Assembly (NCBI GenBank): GCA_030592225.1
Contig: JAUVJT010000158.1
Coordinates: 1 to 5,225, forward strand
Length of the DNA stretch: 5,225 nucleotides
Reading direction: 5' to 3'
Source of the DNA: Candidatus Stahliibacteriota bacterium
GTDB lineage: Bacteria; Hydrothermota; Tepidihabitantia; B3-TA06
The translations under genes and the position numbers were made by a program. This document shows, in pieces, positions 5,172 to 5,225 of the stretch. Position 1 is the stretch's first letter; each line of letters begins with the position of its first letter. Below the pieces are notes generated by a model. That model saw nothing but the letters and a program-made list of their open reading frames with translations. It had not been told where the DNA came from and ran no database searches.

Positions 5172-5201
5172 CTCGGGGTGGTGCTTATGAATATGTTTCC
5201 A
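4808..5201 (-). pseudogene. REP-associated tyrosine transposase (RAYT, IS200/Y1-like), N-terminally truncated
   Basis: The conserved core of the family is plain: RLDMFVVMPNHVHVIF with the HUH pair H12/H14 (numbered from the GTG at 5171), then SLGAIIGSFKSAVTKRVN. Next comes FWQRNYYEHVIRNERELN, where Y70 or Y71 would be the catalytic tyrosine, and finally YIISNPLQWAIDRENP. Such enzymes cut and join single-stranded DNA at REP hairpins. Homology continues upstream of the GTG (WKHIHKHHPEV, to 5201), where TAG then TAA (5204-5202 and 5207-5205) interrupt the frame. The usual first 50 or so residues are missing from this frame and not visible in the 21 bases left in the window. No ribosome site precedes the GTG. 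The HUH and Tyr motifs survive, but the protein is probably inactive. Confidence 0.75.
5091..5113 (-). repeat. REP hairpin inside the RAYT reading frame
   Basis: On the minus strand, GTTGGGGCGACGCT followed by TGCGTCGCCC: a 9-base perfect stem with a 2-base centre and a near-GTAG foot (GTTG). It is translated as VGATLASP directly after the HUH strand (NHVHVIFAF), before the SLGAIIGSFK helix. It closely resembles the palindromes at 4780-4807 and 2975-2998. It seems to sit in a loop tolerant of insertion. Confidence 0.75.
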
Positions 5202-5225
5202 CTATTAGCTAAAAAAATTTACAAA

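Overview
The window holds a run of genes that all read on the minus strand. It is interleaved with an unusually dense set of small palindromic repeats of the REP/REPIN type. The genes point to an anaerobic or microaerophilic bacterium. There is a complete flavodiiron protein (FprA type), a soluble NqrF-like NADH reductase, and the remains of a free methionine-R-sulfoxide reductase (GAF fold), which together suggest handling of oxygen and oxidative damage. REP palindromes with RAYT-type (REP-associated tyrosine) transposases occur in several phyla. Chloroflexota (Dehalococcoidia-like) is my best guess for the host, but the sequence alone does not settle it.

Layout, from the right edge in the direction of transcription. 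At 4248-5171 a single open frame joins the C-terminal part of a RAYT transposase (about 4808-5201, N-terminus missing) to a GAF/fRMsr-like protein. A perfect 28-bp REP palindrome (4780-4807) is translated at the seam. Inside the GAF part, a 129-bp repeat (4442-4570) replaces the stretch that should carry the catalytic cysteines, without closing the frame. The stop of this ORF overlaps by one base the GTG start of fprA (3070-4248), which has a full set of diiron ligands and a flavodoxin domain. After a REP-bearing gap comes a visibly AT-richer gene (1861-2949) for an HExxH putative metalloprotease with a coiled-coil, basic C-terminus. A second, nearly identical copy of the 129-bp repeat (1696-1824) follows, then a good sigma-70-like promoter, then the NqrF-like reductase (622-1641). 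A spacer with two more palindromes leads to an unrecognised 150-residue protein (20-472).

The most notable signal is the repeat system. The 129-bp element contains two related hairpins, each with a GTGG foot, in inverted orientation about 16 bases apart. That is the layout of a REPIN (inverted REP doublet, the unit mobilised by RAYTs). A lone half of it lies just after the NqrF-like gene. A different REP family (GTAGGGGCGACGCA and its complement) lies beside the genes, at the fusion seam and even inside the RAYT reading frame. The local RAYT looks dead, so the mobilising enzyme would have to be elsewhere in the genome. No rRNA, tRNA or CRISPR array was seen.
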